Below, in pieces: positions 14,221 to 26,673 of a stretch of 64,000 nucleotides of DNA. A model generated the notes under the pieces. The model saw only the letters and a program-made list of their open reading frames with translations. It was not told where the DNA came from and ran no database searches. The position numbers and the translations under genes were made by a program. This stretch comes from Cyanoderma ruficeps (Eukaryota; Chordata; Aves; Passeriformes; Timaliidae): the NCBI GenBank assembly GCA_008694505.1, contig VZDJ01007747.1, positions 1,825,390 to 1,889,389 on the forward strand. The letters run 5' to 3'. The number at the start of each line of letters is the position of its first letter. Position 1 is the first letter of the stretch.

Positions 14221-14247
14221 TACTTACCTGTCTGTGGGAGGTAAGTA
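14221..14247. repeat. Perfect inverted repeat, 9-bp arms
   Basis: TACTTACCT (14221-14229) and AGGTAAGTA (14239-14247) are perfect reverse complements separated by 9 bases. Because AG/GTAAGT is the consensus 5' splice site, the palindrome presents a strong donor-like sequence on each strand. No exon is supported on either side. Confidence 0.85.
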
Positions 14248-14611
14248 CATGAGTAGAAAGGAGGGAGGAATTTGGTAACTCTTAATAGGTGGTTTATATT
14301 CAGTGTATACATTGAACATGAAAAGCCCTGCATCTAAAAACTCCCTTATAAATTTTTTTACCTTTTTAAAAATAAAAATATTAATAAAATATTAATGACC
14401 TTGTAATATTTCCTGTATCAAGTTAATTCAAAAAAATCCATTTATTTAAAGGTTAAAATTTGTATATTTAGTTATTTCTTACATGCACACTTTAGGAGCT
14501 TGTGTCTGCTCAGATCTTGGCGTTCCTTATCCTTTATGACTTTACCAGTTTAATAGGTTTCAGATGTAAATAATCTGTGTTGGCTATTTGGGTGATGAAT
14601 TGTTTCACAGC

Positions 14612-14666
14612 TTTTTTTTTTTTTTGGTGGCCGGTGGGGGAGGGGGGTGGTGGAATTATCTGGGGG
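14612..14666 (+). repeat. T14 followed by G-rich tract
   Basis: Fourteen T (14612-14625) lead into a G-rich segment with runs of five and six G at 14636-14640 and 14642-14647, and another five G at 14662-14666. The G tracts could form a G-quadruplex on the + strand. This is inferred from the pattern only. Confidence 0.7.
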
Positions 14667-15177
14667 AAACTGCAGATCAGGTGAAGCTGAAACCTGAACA
14701 GCAAGTGTCAAATAAAAATGTTGGGAGAGGCTTGCAAAGGTGGCAGAAGTGCAATCAAGGTTGCAGTTAGGTATGCAAGTGCTTTTTGAAGATGATGTGT
14801 GGTTGGTCACCTCAGAAATATGTATATCCAGGCAGGCACATAGATTCAAGTATAGCAAGCATGGAGTATATCTTAAGTAATGGATGGGCTTCATTTATCA
14901 GCTTTACGAAGTCATGTTAATTAGTAAATATGGAAGCAGTATGCCGCTGCTGGTGGTAATGTTATGTCTAACTTATTCTGCTAAAAACCCAGAATGTGAA
15001 TCATAAAGCATCCCAAGAAAGGTACATGTTGGATTGTCCAGATGTTTGAGTTCATGGTCTGTTATTTATCTGTTGTAGGCTCAAATGATGAATAATGGGG
15101 ATACTATAGACCAGCTGTCCTGGAGGTGCTGGGGGGCCTGCTTTATTCTAGCTGTGAATTGCTTCATTTCCTGAAGG

Positions 15178-15245
15178 ATGCAAACTGATGATTTCTTATC
15201 ACTTATTTAAGCATTTCTAAATAAGTGCAGGAAATCATTCTGCAA
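15178..15245. other. Stem-loop resembling a pre-miRNA hairpin
   Basis: CACTTATTTA (15200-15209) pairs perfectly with TAAATAAGTG (15218-15227) around an 8-base loop. After a small internal loop, 15187-15195 pairs with 15231-15239, including one G-U pair. TGCA at 15179-15182 can then pair with TGCA at 15241-15244. The stem is therefore about 33 nt per side, with two internal loops and a small terminal loop, within the size range of a short pre-miRNA. I do not recognise a known miRNA seed in either arm, and a chance hairpin or a remnant of a palindromic transposon is equally possible. Strand cannot be assigned. Confidence 0.35.
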
Positions 15246-16551
15246 ACCATAACATTATGATCTATTTTTAACAATATCTGAAAACGTTTCTGAATAGGCC
15301 TAAGCCACTGAAGCTTTTGAAGTTTTATGGAAGGCCAGAATTGACATTAATCAAATTTACTACTGCAGTTTTTTGAGATACAGTATGTGGTTAAACAAAA
15401 TAACTTGAATTGGAGTCAAAGATTTTCTAAAAAGAAGCTGAAGCAAGACTGTGCATGTTTTTCCTGGAAGAAACAGGAATTTTGCAGCGAACATTTGTAC
15501 AATAGATATTAAAAAAGCCACCACTATTGGGCTCTGTTTTATAATGCCATGTGAGTAGCTAAGAATATCAGTTCAACTGAAGTATTAATTTTTATCTCCA
15601 AAATTAACATGCAATCTGAATCTAATATCTGAAGAAAACAATCGATGCTATTTGTTTAAGAGGAGGTTGAAATTTCTTGAATGTTGAGGGATTTTATTAA
15701 AAATTACAAAATTTGCCTAGAGATAGTGTGCATATTTGGATACTATCTGCAAGTTTAGTAGCAGATTGATAGGTAGGAGCCTTCCAGTTGTATATAGATT
15801 AGAATATTCCAACCTTGTTTGTGGTTTAATGTACCGAGACTCTTTCTTGCATACTTTGTCACAAGTCAACTTTTATTAAAACGGCTGTTGGCATGGGAGC
15901 AATAACAATCACCTTTGATAGGAATGGGGGCAGTTCTCTGTAGTGCTGATAAAAAAAATCATCCCAAACCTTGAGTTGAATTGGAGGGCAGTATTAAATA
16001 TAATACCCTTTTTCAGCCTGTGTATTGCTTTAGTGTCTCTTATTGACTTGTAGAATTTTATCCAACATTTCAACTGTCCTGTGAATGTGTTATAGTAGGT
16101 TTTGTTTTGAAGCCATAATAACCAGTGTTTCAAAAATAACAGTGCTTTAAATTTTATTCCTAAATCCAGTGATGAGGGAAGAGGAGAATTTAAAAAATGT
16201 GGAGTGCTGATGTTCTCTTAGTATCAACTCTAATGAGCATTGTCTTGTGTGCAGTCTGGCAGCTATCAATTCCAAGCCTAGAGTCTGCTAAATGCCTGAA
16301 ATAAAGCCAGCAAACCACTGCGAGCAGCAGGGAGGTGGGAGCAATCTTAAAACCTCCTGCACCTGCCACATGTGTCCAGTGACTGCAGATCTGAGCATGA
16401 AAATCTTGCTGGATACCTGTGGGAGGGCTAGGCACACTTGTGCTCCTGCTGCACATTATTACATCTGTCAACATATCATATCTATTGCTAGATTTACATG
16501 GTGTTACCAACAAAGCATACTCTGTTTGTTCTGCCTGTCAAAGGCCTCCTA

Positions 16552-16597
16552 TTTATTATTATTATTATTCTTTTTTTTTTTCTTTTTTCCCCTCTAG
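16552..16597 (+). repeat. (TAT)n and poly-pyrimidine tract ending in TAG
   Basis: Several TTA/TAT units are followed by an almost pure pyrimidine run (16570-16594) ending in CTCTAG at 16597. It is a textbook-looking 3' splice acceptor, but the following sequence shows no sustained open frame that I can connect to a gene. Confidence 0.75.
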
Positions 16598-17584
16598 ACT
16601 GTAGACAAGATGGGCAGACAGGTCTTCAGCTCAGCTACCTGGTAGTGTGAAGGAGCTGTAATGTTCCCTTAACTCATGGCTGAAAGACTCCTCTGTTGAC
16701 AGAAGGTCACCAGGATGGCACTTCTGCTGCCTGAAAGGGCTTCTGCTTTCCTGTTCAGTGTAAGCACCCTTTCCTGAGCAAAAGTGAGTAGGCTGTAACA
16801 ATTCAATGTGCTGGGAGCTCCTGCCTGCCAGAAGTGGATTCTGAGTCCATATGAAGCTAGGTGTGAACTATTGTGCATGGGACTAGCCCAGGGATAAAGG
16901 AGAGAAAATGTGATATAAAACAGTTGCTTCTTCAACTTCTCTGCTCTAAGGAGGCACAATAAAAAGACAGTTTAGAGTTGAGGCCAAACTCTCTCCAGTG
17001 GGGATTTTGCCACATGATTTCATGTGTTGGGGATGAGTGAGAAGTAATAAAAAAGAGAGTTAGAGTGGGGGACCTTTATATCAATTCCTCAGTATATCTA
17101 ATTCAGATGCACGAGGTGTTAATTGGTTTCTATTGTTTTGTCTTCTATTATTTGCTTCCTGATTTTTAGTTAATCTATCACACCTGTCTGATCCAAAGGA
17201 ATATAGGATTTAAAAAGAAGTGTGTTAATATAAGGCAGAAAATCCTTCAGATACCCTGTACAGAGAGGTGATGCCAGTTGCTGAATGAACAGTAAAGGCA
17301 CAACTTCTCTGAAAAGATCGTCTCAGGTGTGGACATTGGCTGATCATTCAGCAGTGATATGGCTTTGTGGTGCTGTGATTGTCATTGCCTATCTGTACCT
17401 GTAAAACTACAGTGCTGCTCTGAAGGATTTGTCCCTCATGAGAAGGTTAGCAGCTTTGGACATGAGGCTGCCTTTGGGGCTTTGTGTACCAGCAGTTCCC
17501 TTTCTGACAAGCTGCTTCTCAGCACTTTCCAAGATTAGCATGAATTTTGACAACTCATGCTCTAACACTGCTGTGTGAGGCTTT

Positions 17585-17623
17585 AAGTTTACTGAATGTG
17601 GAAGATCAAGTTTACTGAATGTG
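17585..17623. repeat. Short tandem duplication, 23-bp period
   Basis: The 16-mer AAGTTTACTGAATGTG occurs at 17585-17600 and again, unchanged, at 17608-17623, separated by 7 bases. The exact match suggests a recent local duplication of about 23 bp. Confidence 0.85.
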
Positions 17624-17894
17624 AATTTTATTGCCCCAGTGTTGGCAAGAGGTAGCCATAGAGGCTTCACGGAAGATATAATTTTCAAATATTGATGTAC
17701 ACATCCCTTACAAGATGTAAATTTTTTCTGGACATTGTAGGCATTTTTGACCTGTCTTTTGATAATAATCCAAATATTCAGCATCAGTATTGCCAATCTT
17801 GGGTTAAAATTTCTACTGCCAGCTTTATGGCAGCTACTCTTCTAGTATTGCTGGATGAGAGGTTGTGGAGATGGGATCAGCCAGAAGAGCCAGT

Positions 17895-17919
17895 GGTTGG
17901 GTGGTGGTGGTGGTGGGGG
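17895..17919 (+). repeat. (GGT)n tract with quadruplex potential
   Basis: At least six GG doublets spaced by single T, ending in five G, form a GGT trinucleotide microsatellite. Two-tetrad quadruplex formation is possible on the + strand. Confidence 0.8.
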
Positions 17920-18497
17920 AAAGGTTTTATACAAAAGACAAAAATAATCTTAGGAGGTATTAGTTCATTTGTTCCTGTTGAAAAATGAAAGATGTAGTTC
18001 AGCTTTCTGTCATCAAAGGAAGTAATTTCAATAACTTTGAGAATTTAATATATAGATTTTTGTCTGGTTTAATTTTAAATATAAAAATTTATGCAAGGTG
18101 TTCTGTGGGATTTTGCCAAAAGTCTTAAACAAATGAAAGCCAAATGAACTTGGGAGATTAGTGGTTTGTGCCTGAGCGGGAATTTTGAGTGGCAAAAATC
18201 GGCCAGTTCAGCTCTTGCAGGAGCTGTGGGCAGTGCTGTAAGTACTGCAAAACGAGTATTATAAACCTGAGCAAAGTCAGAGCTTTGTAAATGCATGCAG
18301 GCTGTCTGAGGATCTTGGACAGATGTTTCAGATGTTAAAACAGGATAGGCTTTGCCCATCCAAACAATCTGTCACTGTGCGTGTGTTCAATAGGCAAATA
18401 AGAGGGAACGCCAGCTTTTTTCATGTAAATCTCCAGGGATTTTCCCCTAGGCTTCAGAGCTCTGGCAAAAAGCTGTCTGCAAAAATAATTAAACGAT

Positions 18498-18514
18498 GGG
18501 TGGGGGGTGGGGGG
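18498..18514 (+). repeat. G-rich tract (G3-T-G6-T-G6)
   Basis: Three G runs of 3, 6 and 6 are separated by single T. It is the densest G tract I noticed in the window and could form intermolecular or two-tetrad quadruplex structure. Confidence 0.8.
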
Positions 18515-21500
18515 AACCCTACAAAATTTAAACAAAATATCCAGTGCACAAGCACAGCATATGTGCATCTTTGAATTTAACATATCAATGCTTACAATTA
18601 GAAAAAAAATCTGTCCTATAAAAAATTCCTTATAAAATGAAGTATTTTGAGGCTGCATGAAGGAGCACATAGTTTTGTACTGGGAATTGATCTCTATCCA
18701 GTATGCTTTACATGTATTTGTTGAAGGATACAATACACATGTATTATTGCACCGATTTCATTCTTGGATGATTTCCCCTTTGGCATACTAGTGGCAGTTT
18801 TTCGTTGGTTATTCATTTATGTTATTGATTAACACCTACTGGACCAATTTATTAGTCCCACTGAATCTATTTTAAGTATCAGGGTTTCCTAACGAAGAAA
18901 TATCCTTTACAGAATACTAACATCACACTTGTAAAACATTCATTTGTTTCATTTATTTTACTGTGTATAGCATAAACTATACATCAACAAGTAGATGTTC
19001 TTTTGTTCCAGGTCTCCAATTTTGCAAGTCTTCTGACTTTTTTGATATGGAAATGTTACCTGGAGGACAAGTGAAATCTATTCTGTGAGACTTGTGGGGC
19101 TCTTCATGTTTATTGTGGAACTGTTAGCAGTCCTTCAAGGAAAACATTTTTCCCTGTTCTAGTCTACCTGCACATGTGGTCTTGCTGCTTGTGTTTGGGG
19201 AAAATGTGGAGATTGTTTCTGTTTGTACCTCAGGGATATGGACTGAACTGGTTAAAATGAGACAATTCTCTCTTTTCTGGAGTAACTTAAGAAGAGTTCA
19301 AGTACATGGCACGGTGAGATAATTCTTCAGGAAAGCTCTTGGGTCAAGGCATTGTAACTCTGTGACATAAAGTACAGACTGTACTTTCAGATACCCCTTA
19401 TGGGGTGATAATATTAAGCACTCTGGTTTAGGATCATGTCTTCTCTATTGTTCTTGGGGAAATATCTTTGCACATCACTAGGTACATATGTGTATGTGGT
19501 TTTTTTAGTGTTGTCAAAAACCTTATTACATGTGTCAAAATTATGATTAAAGGCCTAAAAACGGAATGATATTGAAATTCTACCAGTCTCCAAAGCTTAG
19601 ATGATGTTCAATACATCTGTTGGCAACCTTGACCTGTTCCCGGTTCCAGTAAGGAGCCATCTAGGTTTTTTCCTCGTTAGAAGATAAAAATTGTTTTACT
19701 CATAAATTTCTACCTTTTCTGCAGCTTGTGATTGACATGCTCCTGATGACTGACAGGTGTGTGCTTACAAGATTTTTGCATGATGCCTGGGGCGGGCCTA
19801 AGTATATGGGGGAGAAAGCCAGGGTTCAGAAAAAAGGTATGAATAAGGCTAGTGTTCTGAACTTCAGCTGTTCAACTCCAGAATGGAGTAATACGAGGAA
19901 CTGTCTCTCTGCAGTAAAAAAGTGTGCTGCTCTCAGACCTTTCTGATCTGAAGTGCCTTAAACAAATAAACAAAATATTAAGTGTAACATATTAAAAGAA
20001 ATAACCAGCTAGGGAAATAGCAATTAAGACAGAAAAAATAATTGTGGAGTTTTTTATACTCTAATCTCTCAGTAGTTCCTAGATATCCTCCCAGGAGACC
20101 ATTTTGGAATGGTACTTGTACTTTTTCAAGGGCACATATCTGGTGAGAGTTTGCAGTAGGGCTGTGATTGAAGACGCAAACAGATGTAGGGCAATAAGGT
20201 GGCTGTGGCAGATGAGTAGGTGATGAATCAGGAGAGCTTTGCATAGTACAAAGGATAAACATTGTCAGTGCAAGTTGTCCTGTTGTCTTTTCTTTAAAGA
20301 CACCTCATTTGGGATGTGCTCTTTTCACAGAATGAAACGTAATGACTGCCTTCTGAATTGGTAACTACTTTGAAACTGGGTAAAGCCTAGGCTGCAATTA
20401 TGAATTAGTATTTACTGAAGCTGAGCATGCAATTTGTGATGGTATATTGCTTTGAAGCCTAACAGTTCATACTTGACACATTTTATAGGTGAAAACTGAA
20501 TATTTTAGTAACTGAAAGTGTGCCAGAAAAGTCACATGAACTTGAATTTAAATTTTATTTCTCAATGTGCTATTTAGACACCACATGTAGAGCAATGAGA
20601 TTTGCAAAGCTGGAAACCTTTATGCCAGGATATTCCCTAACCTTCATATTCAATCTCTTCAGAACATCATTTTTTGCTGTCTGTGGGGTCCAAACAGAGC
20701 TTAGGGAAATCCGAGGCCTTGGACTAGGAAGGAAAAGGGCTGAATTAATAAATGTCCATAGTCTGCGGAAAGAATTTGATGCTGACTAGCATTTTCCTCT
20801 TGGGCCCCCTTCTGCAGTGAGAAACTGCATTTCACGGGGTATTTGCAGAAAGCTCCATCAGAACAGCTCCACAGAGTTACACGATCTGGAGAGCTGAGAG
20901 GAACAAATGTTAAGCCTGGTATGAAGTGGAGGGGCTCCATGGAGATAGTGTCTGCCGCACTTTCTAGCAGTCAGTGGATTATTTCTTTATAAAAAAAAGA
21001 AATTGATACATCCCAGTCATCTCTCCTGAATATACACTTTGGTAGTTTTCTTCCTCTTCCGCCTTTAGCACTTCCCCTTCTGTTCCCGCCATGGGAGTTG
21101 CATGTGTGTGTGCAGAAGAAACACAGGAAGGTTGTATGGTGGACACAATATTCTGTTTTCTTCATGGGTTTTAGTGGAAAGCCCTAAGAAATGGGTTCTC
21201 ATGACTGCAATGATTCATGGTCTCAGTAAGGGAGTGTAAGCCCAGGCTTTTAATGAACAAATTAGTTTTTATGTGCTTGTGACTATATAATTATTTGGAC
21301 TTACTAATGTTTTGGAGCTTACATAAGATAACTTTCTAGTTTCTTTTTGCTCACTTGATCTCCCTCTGCTTGTGGGAAAGAGTTCTCAGAATGAATGTAC
21401 AATGTGTGGAATAAATTATCATTTGATTTTAATTATTTGCTCTGTATATTCCAGTGCATTTTGTGAGACCCTGAACAGACTGGATGGCAGGCCAATTACA

Positions 21501-24478
21501 GAATGTCTATCCACAAGTGCTGTTGAAACTGGCTTAAAGCATGGCTTTGTTGGGAATAACTTGCCCTTGTGCTGTCACTGAGCCATTTGTAGCATCCTGT
21601 CTAGGTTTCTGAACTGCATAGAATTGTAAAACACATACAACATGTGGGTAATATTTTGACTTTTGACAATGGTAACTTTCAGAGACTAGGTAGCTCTGAC
21701 TGGGCTAAAATTGCAAGACAGAACCCTTTAATGCCTATTTACCTGTAAAAGAGCAACTTGGAGCTGCAGATTTAGTTTGTGATTTAACAATCCTTCCTGC
21801 CAGATCTCTGCTAATACTAATTAGGGCTGGATGAGTGTGCGCTCTCAAGTTGTGCTGTGTTGAGCCAGGCGCAGCACAAGCTGTGCTGTTGCTACCAGCC
21901 CAATGCCAGCTGCAGTAGCACAGACGATACCTGATCCAGCATAAAGGGAAGAGTGGTGTAGACAGATGACACCTGATCTCACCCAGTCTGCAGGGACAGC
22001 TACTCCTTGAACGTTTTAAACAAATCTGAAATGACCAAGCAATTTTTCACTGGCTCTGCAGTCAGTGTCATGGCTTCAGTGTTCCTGATACAACAGTAAG
22101 CATCTTAAAGCAATATTCTTCATCTTGCAAAACAATACCTATGTTATCTCAGTAAACATCTGCCTGTGCCCTAAGGACCTTGGTGAATATACCTTTTAGA
22201 TAGGTGATTAAACCCCACAAATTCTAGTTCTATTTGGACTTTATTATTGCTTAGTTGTCAGACAGTTCTGTGCCAAATGCCTGTTTCTGTAAATGCTTAA
22301 GAGTTTAATAATGCAGTTTTGTTGCCTTCAGTGAGTGCTTTACTTATCAGGCAAATACATGTTAGCTGTTGGCATCTAGATCCTAAGCCAAAGCAAGTTT
22401 TCCATGGTAAGAAGGTAAAGACCCCAGACACCAGCTATTTTAATTTAATTTGGATTCAGTCAGAGTCTAAGCGTAAGTAATATCCTCTTAAGGGTTATGA
22501 ACAAATTCCATTGAAAGTTAGACTGAGATCTAAAGTAGGAGGAGGACATTTTTGATATATATTACTATTAATATCTTGGTTTTGCATCTGTTATCCAAAA
22601 GAGTTTGTGATGTTTAGTAAATGACAATTTCTGTGTTTGTGTGCCTGTAGGCCAGTTTGGGGACTCTGGTGTTTCTTTTTGAGGTGCAGTTCTGTGTTAA
22701 TAATATAAGAGAAGTGTGGCTTGTCTTCTCATAGCACTAAAAGTGAGATAATCCCTGTGTAAGGAATCAGTAAGTATGGTCTGCTTAATCTAGTCCCGGT
22801 GTGAAACTGTTGACATTTGTTCTTTTTTTTCTATCATTATGTGACTGGGCCTGTTTTGTGCTGGATTAGGCACAAATCTCCTATGCAGCACATTTGGCAT
22901 GTTACTAGTAGTTTAACTTCATTAATAATGTATGAAGGAAATGTAATCCATGACAAGGAAGGAAAGAAAAGTATTTTTACAGCGACCAAATCCTCAGGAA
23001 TGGGTAATTATTCAAGATTTGATGTTATAGTTTACAACTGAGCTCCTTCCACAGAATAAAAAAAAATATACATACATACAAATATAGCAGCACTATAGGA
23101 AATGTGCTCCTTCCTATTTGAGGTTGTATGTACTGTTTTAGAATGCATCAAATGCAGAGAGAAATGCAGATTGTAAAAAGAATGTGCTTACATCTTACAT
23201 GTTGTAAGCAGCACTATGTTTTGATCTCAGCGAAAACAAACTCAGACAATATAGCAAGCTTTTTAAAAGAGGGGGAAAAAAAGGAATGAGCAGCTACTCA
23301 CTGAATTATGTTGACCTTGCATAAGAAAGAAGATTAATTGCTTGTGTCTGTCAGCTACAGAGCATAGAGCCCATATCGGTCTATGGGCTGCTTCAAACAA
23401 ATTTTCTTATTTAGAAATTCAATAGCATACTTGGTATTCCCTCTCACCTGCAAGGCAGTCCTAAAGAGCCTCAATATTTGAGGTGGCTGAAAAGTCTGTG
23501 TGCAGCACAGAGCCCAAACCAGCCCCAAAGCAGCAGTCACTTGCAACTACTTTTGTGTTCTGCACTCCTGTCACATTTGTGCTATCAGAGCAACAGCTGG
23601 GGAGACTTTTTCAACAAAGATGAGTGTCAGATAATCCTGATGAGATTCCACATCCAACATCTTTTGTAATTATGTCACATTCAGCTGTAATGGAATAATT
23701 CAAGCTGAAAGGACAAGCTTTGATCCTTTCTTAAACCTTTCCCTGTGGACTGGCTATCTAAAAGATTTAAAGATATTTCTGTTACAAGATCTAGTGTTTC
23801 CTCAGAGAAGTCATGTTTCTGAAGCAGTGATATCTGCAAGAGCAATATTATTTTCCAAATACATCTCTTGGAGCATTTTTGCAAAATAAAGATGTCAATA
23901 AGAATGTGCCCTTCCATAACCAACAAAGAAGTTAGAATTTATTTTAATATTCTTTAAGTCATTTGTGTGTGGAGAAAATGGGCTTTGTTAATGAATCACA
24001 GTGGTGCAATCTATAAATATTGTTGTAAAAATACGTTTGTGCTGAAGGAAATACAAATTTGTTTAGGCAAGGTTCATACATATTTGGAATATCTATTCAG
24101 AGAAGTAAATGTTTCTGAAGAGCCACTCTTTACGAATAATTAGTTGACACCAGGATTTTTGAAATAAGATTTAGTGGCCAGTTTCCTATTGAATTTCAAT
24201 ACAATTTTAGTACTTTATGCCCCTAGGCCTTTTTGCTAAACTTAATTAACTTGGAAAGGCCTTTGGGTCTCCATAAAACCGTTCTTCAAAGGAATCTTTC
24301 TTATTTCAGGACAATTTTTTGTAATCTTTAGTGTTACAGGAAATGACATAGTGATTTTATGTTTCTGAGCAGAATACTATGGCTAGGGCTATGGACATTG
24401 CTGTAGAAGATCTTTCCCTTGGATCCTTTCGGCCTCAGTTTGGAGGATAGAGTTTGGACCCCTAATTTTTCTGTGTGT

Positions 24479-24525
24479 CAGATTTATGCCAATGTAAATC
24501 CCTTGACTTCAGTGAACGTTTTTCA
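24479..24525. mobile_element. Possible fragment of an ancient amniote palindromic MITE
   Basis: The motif CAGATTTATGCCAATGTAAA followed by CCCTTGACTTCAGTG resembles the core of an old palindromic repeat, known from reptiles and birds, that contains TTTACACCAGTGTAAAT and CATTGACTTCAATGG. Only one half is visible and it is diverged. The match is from memory of the family pattern, so it needs a repeat-library alignment. Confidence 0.28.
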
Positions 24526-26673
24526 TTTGTTTCCTGGCCTCCACTGGAAAGAGAACTATTTCTTAAGGTTTTCACACATGGACTACATTAAGGGGTCACA
24601 TTCAGATGATACTCTTCTGGCATTTCCATCAGCCAGGGGTCAATGAAGTGCTATCTGGGCTAAGGGTATAGGGTTGGGCATGTGTTCAGCCAGCTCCAAA
24701 TTTCCCATCTGTCAGACATGAGAAATTCAATGTCTTTTCGTGCATGCCTGTTTGCTTAGGGTCTAAGAATCAGTGCAGCGGGGTCACTTCTGAGGGCTGT
24801 GCTGGTGGAGTCCTTTGGTATGCCTCCAAACAACCTGGTGCGTGCCTCGCTTCTGTCTGCTGGTGTTTAATGCTCACTCATCTTTGTGGTCCTGAATTTG
24901 CGAGGCCTAGGATAGAAGCTGACCTCTTCAGGGGTATACAAATGGGAGAAGCCTGCTTTCACACAGTCTCTCCTCCAAGTTTCTGCTACACATGTAGAAT
25001 GTTATTAATTTTGCCTTAGCTTAAGTTTAGTTAATAAATAAAATCAATAACCAAGGTCCTGGGAGAATATTTTTCTCTCTTTCCCAGGATGTATTTCAGT
25101 TTATCTGCACACTAATAAATGGTAGTGACTAATGATTGGTATGAGCAAACCTCAAAAGCATCAATTCAGAGAGCAACCTCGAGTCTGGACATTTACCCAA
25201 GTTTGTTGTGTCTCTTGAGTGATCAATCTGGCCTGAAAGCTTGAAGGATTTCTTCCTCCATTTTGCTGGTTGAAAGGAATTGTTCTGCCTTCAGCTCAGG
25301 AGAGAAAAATTCTGGGATGTAATACACAAAGTGGGTCTTGTGCTTCTAAGGATGGATGCTGAGAAAGCTGAATTTTTAACTCTTTCATATCCATTGTTAC
25401 TCAATAGGACAATTGCATGCTGCTGGCTAGGGCAGTTAATACCCCTGAAAAAGGGGTGATGTTTCCACATGGATGGGAAAGTAAGACTTGGATTTTTTCC
25501 ATGTCATTTGAATCTGTCCTTGGCCATAGTGATTTATTCAGTTGTTCAAGAAGGACCTCTAGAATTTGTGGAGAGTGGACAAGGAATTAAAAAAAAACTG
25601 AGGAAAAGGACAGTGCTTGCTTTTCTTTTAAAATAGTGAGGGGCTGATGAGAGGAAAGCAGCTGGGCATCTTTTAGACTAGCCAGAGAGGTTTTAATCTT
25701 TGGCAAAACTCTGTAATAAATTAACGTATAGTTTGGAAATATCTAGAAAATAGAGGATGAAGAGTAGCCAGAAATACCTCAAGATGAAATAATATCTAAC
25801 TGATCTAAGTCCCTTCTATGACAGGGCAAAATTTATGTGGATAGAGGCAAAGCAATAAATTCCTCTGTATCCTGGATTCAGAAAAGCTTTTAAAACATTT
25901 TATGCAACACTTTTGTAATGAATTTAAGGCTTGTTGTCTAGGCAAAAATATTGCAAGGTAGGGTCCCAACCAGCTGGGCAATTGTACCACGAAGGAGCTA
26001 TTTGCACTGAAAATAGAAGGGTCTACCAAACTGTCTATCTGGAGCCTGATTCTCTTTAAGGATCTCATTGATAATTTGGTTTTTTTATTAAAGCCTGTAA
26101 TGAAGCAAACTGGGGTGAGCTGCAATTGCTTGAGGGTGGGATTAGAATTCAAAATAATTTTGGTAAATTAGAATTTAATTGATCTGAAAAGTATAGGATG
26201 AAATTTAGGCAGTTTGAATGATTATTTGGGGGTGATAAGTGCTTGCACAAGTATGGATGAGAAGCAATGGAATGAGCAGAGGTTCTGTGGAGAAAAATCC
26301 AATGCTTAATCACAAGAGAAACATGATTTAGCTGTTTTTTTGCTTTATTGATGAAGATTTGAACAGAACTGTAACAGGAAAGACAACATTTATTTTCCTT
26401 CTCACTTGCCATTGTAAGCTTTCAGCTGGAGTGCTATATCCCCTTTTGAACATTATACTTCGAGAAAGACTTCACAGAACAGGAAGGTTGGAAAGAACCA
26501 TTGGATACCATTTAGTCCAACTTCCCTACTCAGGCGGGGCTCCCTAGAGCATGTTGCTTAGGAATACATCCAGATGGCTTTTCAATCTCTCCAGGGAAGG
26601 AGACTCCACAACCTCCCTGGGCAATTTGTTCAGTGTTCCATCACCCTCACAGGAAAGAAGTTCTTCCTCATAC

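Larger units (their letters stand above)
1721..15177. other. AT-rich non-coding stretch
   Basis: No gene is recognisable. The stretch contains homopolymers (A14 at 3491-3504; T10 followed by an unresolved base at 3933), a TA dinucleotide run at 5294-5309, a donor-like palindrome at 14221-14247, and a T14 plus G-rich tract at 14612-14666. Open frames are short and have no recognisable domains. It is consistent with intron or intergenic DNA. Confidence 0.6.
15246..26472. other. AT-rich non-coding stretch
   Basis: No gene is recognisable. It includes a TAT/poly-pyrimidine tract at 16552-16597, a 23-bp-period duplication at 17585-17623, GGT and G-rich tracts at 17895-17919 and 18498-18514, a short hairpin at 23368-23389 and a possible ancient repeat scrap at about 24479-24525. 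The remainder is unremarkable AT-rich sequence with only short frames. Confidence 0.6.
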
